Notes under the pieces: generated by a model | The model's input: only the letters and a program-made list of their open reading frames with translations | The model's database searches: none | What the model was told of the DNA's origin: nothing | Part shown: piece after piece, positions 62,974 through 64,000 of the stretch | Layout: every line of letters begins with the position of its first letter | Position numbering within the stretch: position 1 is the stretch's first letter | Made by a program: the position numbers and the translations under genes | Assembly (NCBI RefSeq): GCF_026262505.1 | Contig: NC_067204.1 | Span: forward strand, 20,615,300 to 20,679,299 | Source: Trichomonas vaginalis G3 | Taxonomy: Eukaryota > Parabasalia > Trichomonadida > Trichomonadidae | DNA length: 64,000 nucleotides | Reading direction: 5' to 3'

Positions 62974-64000
62974 ATGATATCCTACTATTTAGAAAATAAT
63001 CCGTCAAGTAAAGGTAAGGTTAGCATCGATGAGGTCACACAGACATATAAATTCGATTATCCGTGTGAATCATATTCTGATTGCACCGAGTATGTCATCC
63101 ATTTATCACCCGGCCTATACAAATTTGAGTTATTTGGTGCCTCAGGCGGTGCCTGCACAAACAGAACCTCATTATTCATGAATTCAGATGGTAATTGCAC
63201 GCACCGCGAAGCTGCCTTCCTTTATGGCGGAAATGCTGTTTGCCGTCAGATTGTTAACCGTGGTGGTGCTGGCGGTTACATATCAGGCATTATAAAAATC
63301 CTCCACAAAATAACCGCTTTTGCCACTATCGGCGGAAAAGGAATCCATACTTGTACCCGAGCTTCAGCAAATCAAGACTCCGATTACTACCCATCAAACA
63401 TGGTGAAAGGCGGATATGGAGGTGGAGGATGGGCTGCAAATTGGTACTGGCAACCAGGAAATAATGGAGCAGGGAGCGGAGGTGGCCAAACCGCCGTCAT
63501 GTTTTTGCAGAATGATCTTTGGCATCGTGTAATTGTGAGCGGCGGTGGTGGCGGTTCTGACAACTGTCCTGCTCATCAGACTGAATTTATGGGAGCTGAT
63601 GATGGTTCCGGCGGTGCTGGTGGTTTTACAGCTCAAGGGTTTTGGATTAATGGTGAATTAAAATCGAGTCATGTAGCAAATTCCACCTACGGCTTCAGTT
63701 TCGGTTCTGGTGAATCTGCTCAAAAAGACGGCTCTAAGAATCAATGGGGAGTTAAACGAGGTGAAATGGAAAGCGACAGACCAGGATCAGGTAGCGGATG
63801 GTTTGGTGGATTCGCTGGACACCATGGTGATGGTGGTTCTGGCGGTGGAAGTTCGTGGGTGCTGTCGAAAAATGCAGTCATTCCTCCCGGAGAAATCCAA
63901 GCATATGACAGTTTTTATAATCCAATTGGAAAACATCCATATGCATTCCTTAACCACGAGTACACATTTAGTGACATTAAATCGTATCCCGGAATCCGGG
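62974..64000 (+). CDS. Gly-rich protein, array unit 19 (cut by right edge)
   Basis: Open from the ATG to the window end, about 342 codons, with one in-frame 3-base loss near 63622 that shortens the GGAGGGF glycine run by one residue. The preceding type A spacer has two private losses (TTAGCAAATCAAATTGAC near 62875). By the B-A-A-A periodicity a type B spacer would be expected next. Confidence 0.8.
   Translation, partial: MISYYLENNPSSKGKVSIDEVTQTYKFDYPCESYSDCTEYVIHLSPGLYKFELFGASGGACTNRTSLFMNSDGNCTHREAAFLYGGNAVCRQIVNRGGAGGYISGIIKILHKITAFATIGGKGIHTCTRASANQDSDYYPSNMVKGGYGGGGWAANWYWQPGNNGAGSGGGQTAVMFLQNDLWHRVIVSGGGGGSDNCPAHQTEFMGADDGSGGAGGFTAQGFWINGELKSSHVANSTYGFSFGSGESAQKDGSKNQWGVKRGEMESDRPGSGSGWFGGFAGHHGDGGSGGGSSWVLSKNAVIPPGEIQAYDSFYNPIGKHPYAFLNHEYTFSDIKSYPGIR

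Larger units (their letters stand above)
29029..64000 (+). repeat. Tandem array of at least 19 Gly-rich gene units (35 kb, open at right edge)
   Basis: Start codons lie at 29070, 30497, 31925, 36417, 39137, 41856, 43278, 44702, 46129, 47558, 48984, 51700, 53126, 54554, 55979, 58697, 60124, 61549 and 62974, all on the plus strand. Units are about 1427 bp when followed by the short spacer (type A, about 278 bp) and about 2718 bp when followed by the long spacer (type B, about 1571 bp). One unit is 4492 bp because of a nested insertion. Coding parts are nearly identical throughout; differences are almost all single-base indels. Type B follows units 3, 4, 5, 11 and 15. The spacing B-A-A-A-B-A-A-A from 48984 on gives a higher-order period of about 6995 bp. 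Confidence 0.95.

Noticed and set aside
29029-64000. The regular array as a CRISPR or satellite
   Set aside because: The unit contains a full protein-coding gene with conserved frame and stop; the period is 1.4 kb and there are no spacers of CRISPR type.

Overview
The window looks like nuclear DNA of a parabasalid protist, most likely a trichomonad (Trichomonas or Tritrichomonas type). It is AT-rich. The genes are eukaryotic informational and trafficking genes (Mediator MED31, TAF5, CstF-77/Rna14, MCTS1, ERV46), all read as single uninterrupted frames. There is a cluster of DUF3447-ankyrin genes, a family strongly expanded in trichomonads. Several starts carry an Inr-like TCACTTTT element, and many stop codons sit in a TAAA context, as described for trichomonad polyadenylation. 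The species is inferred, not proven.

Layout. 1-7.6 kb holds housekeeping genes: ERV46 (minus, cut by the left edge), an unrecognised coiled-coil protein, MED31, MCTS1 (minus), a VDAC/Tom40-like beta-barrel (minus) and a Ste24-like membrane protein whose zinc-protease HExxH is absent. 8.1-13.7 kb holds two minus-strand DUF3447-ankyrin genes, one intact with 20 repeats and one broken by two frame changes. 14.0-19.1 kb holds CstF-77 (minus) and a second organelle-type beta-barrel, which share an 86-bp divergent promoter region, followed by TAF5. 19.4-24.9 kb holds three tandem, degenerate DUF3447-ankyrin copies. 25.5-28.6 kb holds a 1012-aa protein of unknown function with a cysteine cluster.

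29.03 kb to the right edge is the most striking part: a head-to-tail array of at least 19 near-identical genes for a 382-aa glycine-rich protein (ALK/LTK-type Gly-rich domain) in units of about 1.43 kb. Five units have a different downstream spacer of about 1.57 kb that carries a ~1.1-kb TTAA-flanked, ORF-less DNA transposon, always at the same site. One of those five carries a second, MULE-like element nested inside the first. The spacer order suggests a higher-order repeat of about 7.0 kb. About seven copies are open through the normal stop region, the 19th is cut by the window edge, and the others carry small indels. These may be real decay or residual assembly error. The array continues past the right edge.

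The genes do not form operons. The only evident functional grouping is two hydrogenosome-type outer-membrane beta-barrels in the left half and three transcription or mRNA 3'-end factors (MED31, TAF5, CstF-77). The Gly-rich array probably serves high dosage of one protein, or is a recent expansion still being homogenised.
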